Assembly: GCA_022792815.1 (NCBI GenBank)
Contig: JAAWBS010000070.1
Location: 1 to 56,336 of the forward strand
Source: Hungatella sp.
Lineage (GTDB): Bacteria > Bacillota > Clostridia > Lachnospirales > Lachnospiraceae
Direction: 5' to 3'
DNA: 56,336 nt
Both the position numbers and the translations under genes were made by a program. The notes beneath the pieces were generated by a model. The model was given only the letters and a program-made list of their open reading frames with translations, was not told the DNA's origin and made no database searches. This document shows, piece by piece, positions 34,975 to 43,502 of this stretch (the stretch's first letter is position 1; each line of letters begins with the position of its first letter).

Positions 34975-36522
34975 ATGATTGATCTCATTATGCCATGGGT
35001 GATACCGACAGCAGCCGTATTGATTCTGATTCTGATCATGGCCTGCGGATATGTGAAGGCTCCGCCGGACCAGGCTTACATCATCTCAGGTCTCAAGAAG
35101 GAGAGCAAGGTGCTGATCGGCCGCGCCGGGATCCGGATCCCGTTTTTGGAGAGGATGGACCGGCTGTATCTGGGACAGATGACCGTGGATATCAAGACGG
35201 AGCAGTCTGTGCCCACCAACGATTTTATCAATGTCAATGTGGACGCCGTGGCCAAGGTCCGGATATCCCTGACCAGTGAGGGCATCAAGCTGGCCTCCAA
35301 GAACTTCCTCAATAAGCTTCCGGCGGATATTACCAGGGATCTGCAGGACTCCCTGCAGGGCAACATGCGTGAGATCATAGGAACCCTGTCTTTAAAGGAG
35401 ATCAACACAGACCGGGATTCCTTCTCCGACCAGGTGATGTCCAAGGCCTCCAAGGACATGGATAAACTGGGAATCGAGATCCTCTCCTGCAATATCCAGA
35501 ACGTCACTGACGAGAACGGACTGATCAAGGACTTGGGTGCAGACAACACCTCCAAGATCAAGAAGGATGCCGCCATCGCCAAGGCCCAGGCGGACCGAGA
35601 CATCGCCATCGCCCAGGCGGAGGCCGACAAGGCATCCAACGATGCCAGGGTTCTGGCTCAGACCGAGATCGCCCAGAAGAATAATGAGCTGGCCATCCGC
35701 AAGGCGGAGCTTCAGAAGGAGTCTGACACCAAGAAGGCGGAGGCAGATGCGGCCTACGAGATCCAGCGGCAGGAGCAGGAGAAGACCATCCAGACCGCCA
35801 CGGTCAACGCCCAGATCGCCAAGGCGGAGCGTGAGGCCCAGCTGCGCAAGCAGGAAGTCGCTATCCAGCAGCAGACCCTGGAGGCGGAGATCAACAAGAA
35901 GGCGGATGCGGACCGCTACGCCGTAGAGCAGAAGGCAGCCGCCGAGCTGGCCAAGCGCCAGAGAGAGGCGGAGGCCAAGAAGTATGAGCTGGAGATGGAA
36001 GCCGAGGCCTTGAGGGCCCAGGCGGAGAAGGAGGCGGAGGCCATGAAGGCCAAGGCAGCTGCAGCCAGATATGCCGCCGAGCAGGAGGCAGCCGGGATCC
36101 AGGCCAAGGGCGCTGCGGAGGCGGCGGCCATCCAGGCCAAGTTACTGGCAGAGGCGGAAGGTATGGAGAAGAAGGCGGAGGCTTACGCCAAGTACAACAA
36201 CGCGGCTGTCATCGAGATGATGGTGAACATCATGCCCCAGATGGCTGCGGAGATCGCCAAACCTCTCTCCAGCATCGACAAGGTGAACATCTACGGCGGC
36301 GGGGAAGGCGGCGGCCTCACCCAGATGTCGGGAAGCTCGGCCACGGTGATGCAGCAGGTGTTTGACACCATGTCCGAGGCCACAGGCGTGGACTTTCGGG
36401 AGATTTTGAAAGCCCAGACCTATGACGCCAAGGTTACGAGAAACCTGAATGTGACCGGGCTGGGGAAGAAGGATCAGACCCAGGATCTCTCTGAGACGTC
36501 CGATGAGCAAAGCCTAACCTAA
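34975..36522 (+). CDS. floT: Flotillin-family membrane scaffold protein
   Basis: The 515-residue protein has an N-terminal membrane segment (about 5-27), an SPFH/prohibitin-type domain (about 40-210; YVKAPPDQAYIISG, AGIRIPFLERMDRLYL) and a long Ala/Glu-rich coiled coil (about 200-420) with repeated KAEAEA/AEAEKEA blocks, ending in a short conserved tail. This is the layout of bacterial flotillins such as YuaG/FloT that organise membrane microdomains. In Bacillus it is paired with an NfeD protein (YuaF); none is visible here. ATG follows AGGAGGGGAAAGT. Confidence 0.92.
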   Translation: MIDLIMPWVIPTAAVLILILIMACGYVKAPPDQAYIISGLKKESKVLIGRAGIRIPFLERMDRLYLGQMTVDIKTEQSVPTNDFINVNVDAVAKVRISLTSEGIKLASKNFLNKLPADITRDLQDSLQGNMREIIGTLSLKEINTDRDSFSDQVMSKASKDMDKLGIEILSCNIQNVTDENGLIKDLGADNTSKIKKDAAIAKAQADRDIAIAQAEADKASNDARVLAQTEIAQKNNELAIRKAELQKESDTKKAEADAAYEIQRQEQEKTIQTATVNAQIAKAEREAQLRKQEVAIQQQTLEAEINKKADADRYAVEQKAAAELAKRQREAEAKKYELEMEAEALRAQAEKEAEAMKAKAAAARYAAEQEAAGIQAKGAAEAAAIQAKLLAEAEGMEKKAEAYAKYNNAAVIEMMVNIMPQMAAEIAKPLSSIDKVNIYGGGEGGGLTQMSGSSATVMQQVFDTMSEATGVDFREILKAQTYDAKVTRNLNVTGLGKKDQTQDLSETSDEQSLT

Positions 36523-36523
36523 T

Positions 36524-36557
36524 TTGATTGCATTTGAGGGCACTTTTATGCTATGAT
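36524..36557 (+). promoter_or_regulatory. Possible extended -10 promoter of the MupG-like gene
   Basis: TGCTATGAT (36549-36557) is an extended -10 element; the only -35 candidate, TTGATT at 36524, is 22 bases away. An inverted repeat CAGAATGCCG/CGGCATTCTG at 36576-36609 follows in the leader. Confidence 0.4.
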
Positions 36558-36575
36558 GTACATACAGGAGAAGTT

Positions 36576-36609
36576 CAGAATGCCGCGGGCCATGGCTCCC
36601 GGCATTCTG
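36576..36609 (+). promoter_or_regulatory. Leader stem-loop before the MupG-like gene
   Basis: CAGAATGCCG (36576-36585) pairs with CGGCATTCTG (36600-36609) around a 14-base loop. No T-run follows, so it is not a clear terminator; it may be a leader structure or a weak end for flotillin transcripts. Confidence 0.45.
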
Positions 36610-36637
36610 GCATCATCAAATTCAAGGAGGGTTACTC

Positions 36638-37741
36638 ATGCACAAATTAGGAATATCCGTATATCCGGAACATTCGACCCCTGAGAAAGACTACGAGTAT
36701 ATGAAGCTGGCGGCCAAGTACGGCTTCAGCCGCATCTTCACCTGTCTTCTGTCTGTGGACAAGCCGAAGGAGGAGATCATCGAAGAGTTTACGGAGTTTG
36801 TCGCCAGGGCCCATGAGCTGGGATTCGTGGTGGCGGCAGACACCAACCCCCGTGTATTCCGTCATCTGGGAGCCACTGCCCGGGATCTGTCCGTATTTGC
36901 CGAGATGGGGTTGGACGTGATTCGTCTGGACGGAAATTTCGGAGAGCTGGAAGACCGTCTCATCACCCGCAACCCGGAAGGGATCAAGATCGAGTTCAAC
37001 GCCAGCGCGGATATCAGCGTGGATCATCTCATCCGTCACGGTGCGGATCCCAGAAATCTGCAGATGTGCCATAATTTCTATCCGGAGCGCTACACCGGTC
37101 TCAGCAGGAAGACCTTTGACGGTTTTAACGCCAAGTGGAAAGGGTTAGGCCTCTCCGTGGCTGCCTTCGTGTCCAGCAATAACGCCCACACCTACGGCCC
37201 CTGGCCGGTGTATAACGGCCTTTGTACGCTGGAGGCAGACAGAGGACTGCCTATCGATCTGCAGATGCGCCATCTCCTGGCGACGGAGGTGATCGATGAC
37301 ATCCTCATCGGCAATGCCTATGCCTCCGAGGAGGAACTGAAAGCTATGTCCCGGGTGGATATGACCAAGACCACGGTGACCCTCATTTTGGAGGAGGGGC
37401 TGTGTGAGGCCGAGCGGATGGTTCTGACGGACTATCACCACGCCGGCAGGGCGGACGCCTCCGAGTTTCTGATTCGTTCCAGCATGCCAAGACTTGACTG
37501 CAAGGACAAGACCATTCCCTATCGGGACTGCGGACAGAAGGTATTCCGCAGAGGGGACGTGGTGGTGGTCAATGACAACCTGGCCCATTATCGGGGTGAG
37601 GTGGAAGTGATCTTAAAGGAGATTCCCAATGACGGGGAGAGAAATCTGGCCGGAAGGATCCCCGTGGAAGAGTTTGTGATTCTGGAGCGTATGGAGGAGA
37701 ATCCGGATCATTTCTGGGATTTCTTAACAGACAAAAAGTAG
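36638..37741 (+). CDS. DUF871/MupG family protein, 6-phospho-N-acetylmuramidase-like
   Basis: The 367-residue protein has an N-terminal TIM barrel (about 1-240; GISVYPEHSTPEKDYEYM, ADTNPRVFRHLG, GLDVIRLDGNFG) and a C-terminal cyclophilin-like domain (about 245-365), the layout of DUF871 proteins. The characterised member MupG hydrolyses MurNAc-6-phosphate-GlcNAc during cell-wall recycling; others are annotated only as outer surface protein. No murQ/murP genes are near, so the exact substrate is uncertain. ATG 36638 follows AAGGAGG. Confidence 0.88.
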   Translation: MHKLGISVYPEHSTPEKDYEYMKLAAKYGFSRIFTCLLSVDKPKEEIIEEFTEFVARAHELGFVVAADTNPRVFRHLGATARDLSVFAEMGLDVIRLDGNFGELEDRLITRNPEGIKIEFNASADISVDHLIRHGADPRNLQMCHNFYPERYTGLSRKTFDGFNAKWKGLGLSVAAFVSSNNAHTYGPWPVYNGLCTLEADRGLPIDLQMRHLLATEVIDDILIGNAYASEEELKAMSRVDMTKTTVTLILEEGLCEAERMVLTDYHHAGRADASEFLIRSSMPRLDCKDKTIPYRDCGQKVFRRGDVVVVNDNLAHYRGEVEVILKEIPNDGERNLAGRIPVEEFVILERMEENPDHFWDFLTDKK

Positions 37742-37881
37742 TGGTACAGCATGGTGACCATGAACGGACTTTTCGGGGCAGGCGGGAAAGAGACAGCATC
37801 GACGCCTCTGCCTTTAGAGGGACGTTTATGGTCATCTGCGCCTCTGCCTGACGGATTTCCCAAAAGTAACGCAATTTCTTG

Positions 37882-37910
37882 TTGACTTATAAGCCGGGAT
37901 TTTGTAAAAT
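37882..37910 (+). promoter_or_regulatory. Sigma-A promoter of the uxaA operon
   Basis: TTGACT (37882-37887) and TAAAAT (37905-37910) are separated by 17 bases. The LacI palindrome begins at the next base. The 368-base gap 37742-38109 also holds a leader hairpin (GCGGCAGG at 37979 with CCTGCCGC at 38000) and no gene. Confidence 0.8.
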
Positions 37911-37930
37911 AATTGTAAGCGCTTACAATT
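37911..37930. promoter_or_regulatory. LacI operator in front of uxaA
   Basis: AATTGTAAGCGCTTACAATT is a perfect 20-bp palindrome immediately downstream of the -10 box. Its 14-bp core equals the operator before the lacI gene, tying uxaC and uxaA into one regulon. Confidence 0.88.
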
Positions 37931-37978
37931 TGCGAAAACAGCAGTAAAGCCACACTTTTTCGGTATACTATTCAGGAG

Positions 37979-38007
37979 GCGGCAGGCCGTCTGCCGATTC
38001 CTGCCGC
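37979..38007 (+). promoter_or_regulatory. Leader stem-loop before uxaA
   Basis: GCGGCAGG (37979-37986) and CCTGCCGC (38000-38007) form an 8-bp stem about 100 bases before ATG 38110. No riboswitch consensus was recognised. Confidence 0.4.
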
Positions 38008-38109
38008 AGATGGACATCAGATTTTCGCGTATGCACCCGGAATCAGCGCAGAGACGCCCAGGGAAGGCCCTGTGACGTTTCCCACAAAATCAATCGAGGA
38101 GAAGAAAAC

Positions 38110-39591
38110 ATGCAGGATGTCATCAAGATCAATCAGGAGGACAACGTAGCAGTTGCTCTTCGCCCCATCGCCAAGGGAGAGACACTTGGGATCGGGGACA
38201 TGGAAGTGACTACGCTGGAGGAGATCCCTCAGGGTCACAAGGTCGCCTTAAAGTCGGTGAAAGCCGGGGAGGAGGTAGTGAAATACGGATTCCGTATCGG
38301 CTTTGCCAAGGAGGACATCGAGACGGGCCAGTGGGTCCATGTACACAATTTAAAGACCGGGCTGGGAGACCTTCTCACCTATCACTATGAGCCCGCCTGT
38401 CCGCCCACGGCTTCGGGAGAACACAGAACCTTCCAGGGCTTTCGCCGCACCGACGGCAGAGTCGGGGTGAGAAACGAACTCTGGATCATCCCCACCGTAG
38501 GCTGCGTCAACTCCATCGCCAAGTCCCTGGAGCGGGAGGCCCGGGGGCTTTTGGGCGGCAGTTTGGAGGAAGTGGTGGCATTTCCCCACCCTTACGGCTG
38601 TTCCCAGATGGGAGACGACCAGGAGAACACCAGGACCCTGCTGGCGGACATGATCCGTCACCCCAACGCAGGCGGCGTCCTTGTACTGGGACTCGGCTGT
38701 GAGAACAGCAATATTCCGGTTCTGAAAGAGTACATCGGGGAGTACGACCCCCAGAGAGTCCGGTTCCTCCAGTGCCAGGACGTGGAGGACGAGCAGGAGG
38801 CGGCCATGGAGCTCCTTGAGGAACTGGCGGCGTATGCCAAGGGATTTTCCAGAGAGCCCATCGACGCCGCGGAGCTGGTCATCGGTATGAAGTGCGGCGG
38901 CTCCGACGGCCTGTCGGGGATCACGGCCAACCCGACTGTGGGGGCATTTTCCGACCTGCTGATCTCCAAAGGAGGGACAACCATCCTGACGGAGGTCCCG
39001 GAGATGTTCGGGGCGGAGACCATCCTGATGAATCGGTGCGACAGCAAGGAGCTGTTCGACAAGACGGTCCGTCTGATCAATGACTTTAAAAATTATTTTA
39101 CCAGCCACAATCAGACCATCTATGAGAATCCGTCCCCCGGCAACAAGAAGGGGGGCATCTCTACCCTGGAGGACAAGTCCTTAGGCTGCACTCAGAAGTC
39201 GGGCAGCGCCCCGGTAAAGGGGGTTTTGGCCTACGGAGAGCCGGTGAAGGTGAAAGGACTGAACCTGTTGAGCGCTCCCGGCAATGATCTGGTGGCCTCC
39301 ACGGCCCTGGCGGTGTCCGGCGCTCAGATCGTCCTGTTCACCACTGGCCGGGGCACGCCCTTCGCTTCCCCGGTGCCCACGGTGAAGATCTCCAGCAACT
39401 CTGCTCTGGCGGAGAAGAAGAACAACTGGATCGATTTTAATGCGGGGCGCATGGTGGAGGACAAGACCAAGGAGCAGCTGGCCGAGGAGCTGTTTGACTA
39501 TGTGCTGGAAGTTGCCTCCGGCAGAAAGGTGAAAGCGGAGGAGGCCGGGTTCCATGACATGGCCATCTTTAAACAGGGCGTGACCCTGTAA
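38110..39591 (+). CDS. uxaA: Altronate dehydratase (UxaA family)
   Basis: The 493-residue enzyme dehydrates altronate to 2-keto-3-deoxygluconate. It is the single-chain form: an N-terminal SAF domain (about 1-95; IKINQEDNVAVALRPI) followed by the catalytic GD_AH region (RTDGRVGVRNELWIIPTVGC, PHPYGCSQMGDD, GMKCGGSDGLSGITANP, TTGRGTPFASPVPTVKISSN) with conserved metal-binding cysteines. The tagaturonate reductase UxaB that would supply its substrate is not in the window. It starts behind the LacI-controlled promoter and is followed by an IclR regulator. Confidence 0.95.
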   Translation: MQDVIKINQEDNVAVALRPIAKGETLGIGDMEVTTLEEIPQGHKVALKSVKAGEEVVKYGFRIGFAKEDIETGQWVHVHNLKTGLGDLLTYHYEPACPPTASGEHRTFQGFRRTDGRVGVRNELWIIPTVGCVNSIAKSLEREARGLLGGSLEEVVAFPHPYGCSQMGDDQENTRTLLADMIRHPNAGGVLVLGLGCENSNIPVLKEYIGEYDPQRVRFLQCQDVEDEQEAAMELLEELAAYAKGFSREPIDAAELVIGMKCGGSDGLSGITANPTVGAFSDLLISKGGTTILTEVPEMFGAETILMNRCDSKELFDKTVRLINDFKNYFTSHNQTIYENPSPGNKKGGISTLEDKSLGCTQKSGSAPVKGVLAYGEPVKVKGLNLLSAPGNDLVASTALAVSGAQIVLFTTGRGTPFASPVPTVKISSNSALAEKKNNWIDFNAGRMVEDKTKEQLAEELFDYVLEVASGRKVKAEEAGFHDMAIFKQGVTL

Positions 39592-39662
39592 GAGAAGCGG
39601 CGGCCTGTCCGGCACGGAACCAGGGACGGCTCTGAGTCTGAGGCTGTAAGAGAAGGAGACGC

Positions 39663-40445
39663 ATGAGGGAGGCAAGATCGATGAAGCTGAATCGAACCAC
39701 ACAGAGGACCGTAGAGATCCTTAAATTAGTTTCCGGAAATCCGGATGGAATTACCTTAGATGACATCTGCGCCCGGCTGTCCCTCCCTAAGACCAGTGCC
39801 TATGACATCATCACCACACTGGTGGAGATGGGCATGGCCAATGTGCAGAGAGGCCAGAAGCAGACCTACACCATCGGCCTGACCGCATATCGGATCGGCA
39901 TCAATTACACCAACAACCTGGATTTCTTAGGTATCCTGGAGCCGGAGCTGAAGGCCTTTGCCAGACTGGTGGGAAAGACGGTGTTCTTCGGGGTCCGATC
40001 GGACCACGAGGTGGTGTACATCTGCAAGTTTGAGCCGGAGAACCCCATCATCACCACGGCCACCGTGGGAACCAAGAATCCCATGTACTGCACCTCCCTG
40101 GGAAAGGCCATCCTGGCTTACACGGACGAGGACACCAGGCAGAAGGTGATGAACCGGATTAAGTTTTGCCGGAAGACGGAGAATACCATCATGACCAGGC
40201 AGGCCCTGGAGGCAGAACTTCGGAAGGTGAGAAGTCAGGGCTACGCACTGGATGCCAGGGAGATGGAGGAGCACATGGAGTGCGCCGGGGCAGCGGTGCT
40301 GGGGCCCGACGGGAACGTCCTGGGAGCCATCAGCGTGTCCAGCCTATATAAGCCGGGGGAGGATTACGATGCTCTGGGAAAACTGGTGTGCCGCAAAGCG
40401 GAAGAATTGTCCGGATTATTGGGATTTTTAGGAAAAGGTTCTTGA
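39663..40445 (+). CDS. IclR-family regulator (KdgR-like)
   Basis: The 260-residue protein has an IclR winged helix (TTQRTVEILKLVSGNPDGIT, then ICARLSLPKTSAYDIIT) and a C-terminal IclR effector domain (about 80-255; FFGVRSDHEVVYICKF, YCTSLGKAILAYTD). Placed between uxaA and eda, it probably senses KDG or a related acid and controls the eda promoter, which has two dyads (inference). ATG 39663 follows AAGGAG; ATG 39681 with GAGGGAGG upstream gives MKLNRTTQRT and is equally credible. Confidence 0.92.
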   Translation: MREARSMKLNRTTQRTVEILKLVSGNPDGITLDDICARLSLPKTSAYDIITTLVEMGMANVQRGQKQTYTIGLTAYRIGINYTNNLDFLGILEPELKAFARLVGKTVFFGVRSDHEVVYICKFEPENPIITTATVGTKNPMYCTSLGKAILAYTDEDTRQKVMNRIKFCRKTENTIMTRQALEAELRKVRSQGYALDAREMEEHMECAGAAVLGPDGNVLGAISVSSLYKPGEDYDALGKLVCRKAEELSGLLGFLGKGS

Positions 40446-40470
40446 CAAACCTGTCGGAAAAGGTTAATAT
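40442..40470 (+). promoter_or_regulatory. Promoter of the eda-kdgK genes
   Basis: A perfect TTGACA (40442-40447) and TAATAT (40465-40470) are 17 bases apart, starting within the last codons of the IclR gene. Two dyads follow at once downstream. Confidence 0.85.
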
Positions 40471-40489
40471 TTTATATAAGAATCGTGTT

Positions 40490-40516
40490 TGCGAAGCAAA
40501 TTCGCATATACGAATT
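40490..40516. promoter_or_regulatory. Overlapping dyads downstream of the eda promoter, IclR operator candidate
   Basis: TGCGAA-N5-TTCGCA (40490-40506) overlaps AATTCG-N6-CGAATT (40499-40516); the arms of both are perfectly complementary. They occupy the early transcribed region, where the neighbouring IclR protein could block elongation or initiation. Confidence 0.55.
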
Positions 40517-40533
40517 ATAAAGGAGAGAAGACG

Positions 40534-41184
40534 ATGAAGAAGGAAAACGTGTTAGCGAGAATGAAAGAGGATTGTCTGGTTGCCGTAGTGCGGGCAAAGA
40601 ACCTGGAGCAGGGCGAGAAGGTGGTCGACGCCATCATCGAGGGCGGTATCAATTTCATCGAGATCACCATGACTATGGATGAGGGCAACCCGGTTGAGTT
40701 TATCGCGGCCATGGTGAAGAAGTACAGGGACAATGACAAGGTAGTCATCGGCGCAGGCACGGTGCTTGACCCGGAGACCGCAAGGCAGGTTATCCTGGCA
40801 GGCGCCAACTATGTGGTAAGCCCGGGCTTAAACGTGGATACCATCAGACTGTGCAACCGCTACCGCGTGCCCATGCTCCCGGGAGTCATGACTCCCAGCG
40901 AGGCCATCACGGCGCTGGAATGTGGCTGTGACGTCATCAAGATCTTCCCGGGCAACATCATGGGACCGGCAGCCATCAGCTCCTTCAAGGGCCCCCTTCC
41001 CCAGGGAGAGTTCATGCCGTCCGGCGGTGTAGACGTGGACAATGTAGACAAGTGGATCAAGGCAGGCGCCTACGCGGTGGGAACCGGCTCCAGCCTGACC
41101 AAGGGAGCCAAGACCGGGGACTTTGCGGCAGTGACTGCCAAGGCAAAAGAGTTCGTGGAAGCAGTGGCCGCAGCGAGAAAGTAA
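40534..41184 (+). CDS. eda: KDPG/KHG aldolase
   Basis: The 216-residue enzyme splits 2-keto-3-deoxy-6-phosphogluconate to pyruvate and glyceraldehyde 3-phosphate, the last step of the uronate route. It shows VAVVRAKN, GGINFIEITMTM (Glu), VVIGAGTVLDPETARQVILA, PGVMTPSEAITALECGCDVI and the Schiff-base lysine in VIKIFPGN. The frame extends back to 40489, across the dyads, but AAAGGAGAG before ATG 40534 fixes the start (MKKENVLARMKEDC). kdgK follows by 36 bases. Confidence 0.95.
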   Translation: MKKENVLARMKEDCLVAVVRAKNLEQGEKVVDAIIEGGINFIEITMTMDEGNPVEFIAAMVKKYRDNDKVVIGAGTVLDPETARQVILAGANYVVSPGLNVDTIRLCNRYRVPMLPGVMTPSEAITALECGCDVIKIFPGNIMGPAAISSFKGPLPQGEFMPSGGVDVDNVDKWIKAGAYAVGTGSSLTKGAKTGDFAAVTAKAKEFVEAVAAARK

Positions 41185-41220
41185 GTCAGAGAACAAGATC
41201 ATAGATAAGGAGAATGAACA

Positions 41221-42252
41221 ATGGCAAAGATTGTAACAATGGGCGAGATCATGCTGAGACTGTCCACCCCCAACAATGAAAAATTTATCCAGGCTGACGA
41301 GTTTGATATCAATTACGGCGGAGGCGAGGCCAATGTGGCGGTCTCTCTGGCCAACTACGGCCATGACGCCGAGTTTGTGACCGCGGTTCCGGCCAACCCC
41401 ATCGGTGAGTGTGCCGTGGCTGCTCTGAGAAAGTACAATGTGGGCACAAAGCACATCGCCAGAAGCGGCGAGCGTTTAGGAATCTACTATCTGGAGACCG
41501 GTTCTGCCATGAGAGCGTCCAATGTGGTCTACGACAGAGCCCACAGCTCCATCTCCACGGCCACCCCGGATGAGTTTGATTTTGACGAGATCTTTAAGGA
41601 TGCGGACTGGTTCCATTTCACCGGTATCACTCCCGCTGTCAGCGACGCTGCCATCCAGCTGACCGAGGCTGCCCTGAAGGCGGCCAAGGCCCACAATGTG
41701 ACAGTGTCTGTGGACTTAAACTTCCGCAAGAAGCTGTGGTCCTCCGAGAAGGCCCAGAAGGTTATGACCAACCTGATGCAGTATGTGGATGTATGTATCG
41801 GCAATGAGGAGGATGCGGAGAAGGTTCTGGGCTTTAAGCCGGGCAACACCGATGTGACCTCCGGCGAGCTGGAGCTGGCAGGCTATGTGGATATCTTTAA
41901 TCAGATGGCTGACAAGTTCGGATTTAAGTATATCATCAGCTCCTTAAGAGAGAGCCACAGCGCTTCCGACAACGGCTGGTCCGCCTGCATCATGGACGGC
42001 AAGACCAGAGAATTCTATCACTCCAGGAAGTATCACATCACTCCCATCGTGGACCGTGTAGGCGGCGGCGACTCTTTCGCGGCAGGGCTCATCTGCGGCC
42101 TGGCAGACGGAAAGGATATGAAGGCGGCCTTGGAGTACGCGGTGGCAGCTTCCGCTCTGAAGCACACCATCCCCGGCGACTTCAACCTGGTAACCCGCGC
42201 CGATGTGGAGAACTTAGCAGGCGGCGACGGCTCAGGCAGGGTGCAGAGATAA
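41221..42252 (+). CDS. kdgK: 2-keto-3-deoxygluconate kinase (PfkB family)
   Basis: The 343-residue ribokinase-like kinase would phosphorylate KDG to KDPG for the adjacent aldolase. PfkB marks are present: the N-terminal GGGEANVAVSLANYG, the DLNFRKKLWSS and NEEDAEKVLGF segments, and the C-terminal anion hole with catalytic Asp in RVGGGDSFAAGLICG. Its position after eda supports kdgK over other PfkB kinases. ATG follows AAGGAGAATGAACA. Confidence 0.93.
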   Translation: MAKIVTMGEIMLRLSTPNNEKFIQADEFDINYGGGEANVAVSLANYGHDAEFVTAVPANPIGECAVAALRKYNVGTKHIARSGERLGIYYLETGSAMRASNVVYDRAHSSISTATPDEFDFDEIFKDADWFHFTGITPAVSDAAIQLTEAALKAAKAHNVTVSVDLNFRKKLWSSEKAQKVMTNLMQYVDVCIGNEEDAEKVLGFKPGNTDVTSGELELAGYVDIFNQMADKFGFKYIISSLRESHSASDNGWSACIMDGKTREFYHSRKYHITPIVDRVGGGDSFAAGLICGLADGKDMKAALEYAVAASALKHTIPGDFNLVTRADVENLAGGDGSGRVQR

Positions 42253-42319
42253 GACCTGGTTCGGTATGGGGCCATCGGCAGGAGCCGCTGCCATGACAAT
42301 TGACTGACCAAACTCGCAG

Positions 42320-42361
42320 AGGACAGCTCTATGCTCACAGGGGCATTGGAACTGTCCTTTT
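42320..42361 (+). terminator. Terminator candidate after kdgK
   Basis: AGGACAG (42320-42326) pairs with CTGTCCT (42352-42358), with an inner ATGC/GCAT stem, and is followed by TTTT. It separates the two kinase genes. Confidence 0.65.
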
Positions 42362-42422
42362 CCAGGATATTTTCCGGTGAATCATCTGACGCGGGAAAGA
42401 GAACCTGAGAAAGGAAAGAGAC

Positions 42423-43454
42423 ATGAGAAACGATAAACGGACATTTGACCTGCTGACTTTGGGACAGCTTCTTTTGCGTCTGTCCCCGCCGGACAACGAC
42501 CGTCTGGTGAGAGGGGATACCTTCGTGAAGCAGGTGGGCGGAGCGGAGCTGAATGTGGCCGTGGGAGTGGCCCTTTTGGGGCTGCACACGGGCATCATCT
42601 CCAAGCTGCCCTCCCATGATGTGGGAAGCTTTATGAAAAGTAAGATTCGCTCCTACGGTGTCAGCGATGATTTTTTCCTGTATGACACCTCTCCGGCCGC
42701 CAGGGTGGGGATCTATTTTTACGAGAACGGAGCATACCCCAGAAAACCCAAGGTGATCTATGACCGGGCCAACAGTTCCTTCTATTCCCTGAATATCGAC
42801 GAGATCCCGGCAGAGGCCTACAGCGCCAGCAGGTGTTTCCACACCACGGGGATCACCTTGGCGCTGAGCCAGAGCCTGAGAGAAACCACCATCGAGATGA
42901 TGAAGCGGTTCAAGGAGGCGGGGACTTTGGTGTCCTTTGATGTGAATTTCCGCGGTAATCTCTGGACCGGCGATGAGGCCCGGGAATGCATCGAGAAGAT
43001 CCTGCCCTATGTGGACATCTTCTTCTGTTCCGAGGACACGGCCCGTCTGACATTTAAGAAGACAGGAACCGCCAGGGAGATGATGAAGAGCTTTACCGAG
43101 GAATACCCCATCTCCATTGTTGCCGCTACCCAGAGGGTTGTCCACAGCCCCAAGAGGCACACTTTCGGATCCGTCATGTATGACGCGAAGAAGCAGGAGT
43201 ACTATGAGGAGGATCCCTACCGGGACATCGAGGTGGTGGACCGGATCGGCAGCGGGGATGCCTATATCTCCGGCGCCCTCTACGGGCTGCTCAGCAGTGA
43301 TTTCGACTGTGCCAGGGCCGTCCGCTACGGCAATGCCACCAGCGCGGTGAAGAACACCATACCGGGAGATCTGCCCTCCTCCAACCTGGAAGAGATCGAG
43401 ACCATCATAAGGGCTCACAACCAGGCAGGGCCTCAGAGCGAGATGGCCAGGTAG
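42423..43454 (+). CDS. Second PfkB-family sugar kinase, KDG kinase-like paralogue
   Basis: The 343-residue protein is the same length as the KdgK upstream and has the same signatures: GGAELNVAVGVALLGLHTG, VSFDVNFRGNLW, CSEDTARLTF and the anion hole with Asp in DRIGSGDAYISGALYG. Overall identity looks low to moderate, so it is an old paralogue, not a recent duplication. It is separated from kdgK by a terminator and precedes PPi-phosphofructokinase, so its sugar may differ (another keto-deoxy acid or a hexose; not decidable). ATG follows GAAAGGAAAGAGAC. Confidence 0.88.
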   Translation: MRNDKRTFDLLTLGQLLLRLSPPDNDRLVRGDTFVKQVGGAELNVAVGVALLGLHTGIISKLPSHDVGSFMKSKIRSYGVSDDFFLYDTSPAARVGIYFYENGAYPRKPKVIYDRANSSFYSLNIDEIPAEAYSASRCFHTTGITLALSQSLRETTIEMMKRFKEAGTLVSFDVNFRGNLWTGDEARECIEKILPYVDIFFCSEDTARLTFKKTGTAREMMKSFTEEYPISIVAATQRVVHSPKRHTFGSVMYDAKKQEYYEEDPYRDIEVVDRIGSGDAYISGALYGLLSSDFDCARAVRYGNATSAVKNTIPGDLPSSNLEEIETIIRAHNQAGPQSEMAR

Positions 43455-43502
43455 AGAAGAAGCCAAGAAGACAAAACAACAGCAAAACGGAGGCGGTCAT
43501 TT

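Noticed and set aside
42033..43466. 477-codon open frame on the minus strand
   Set aside because: It is antisense to two well-supported PfkB kinases, has no ribosome binding site or motif, and its residue make-up is that of a complement of a GC-rich gene.
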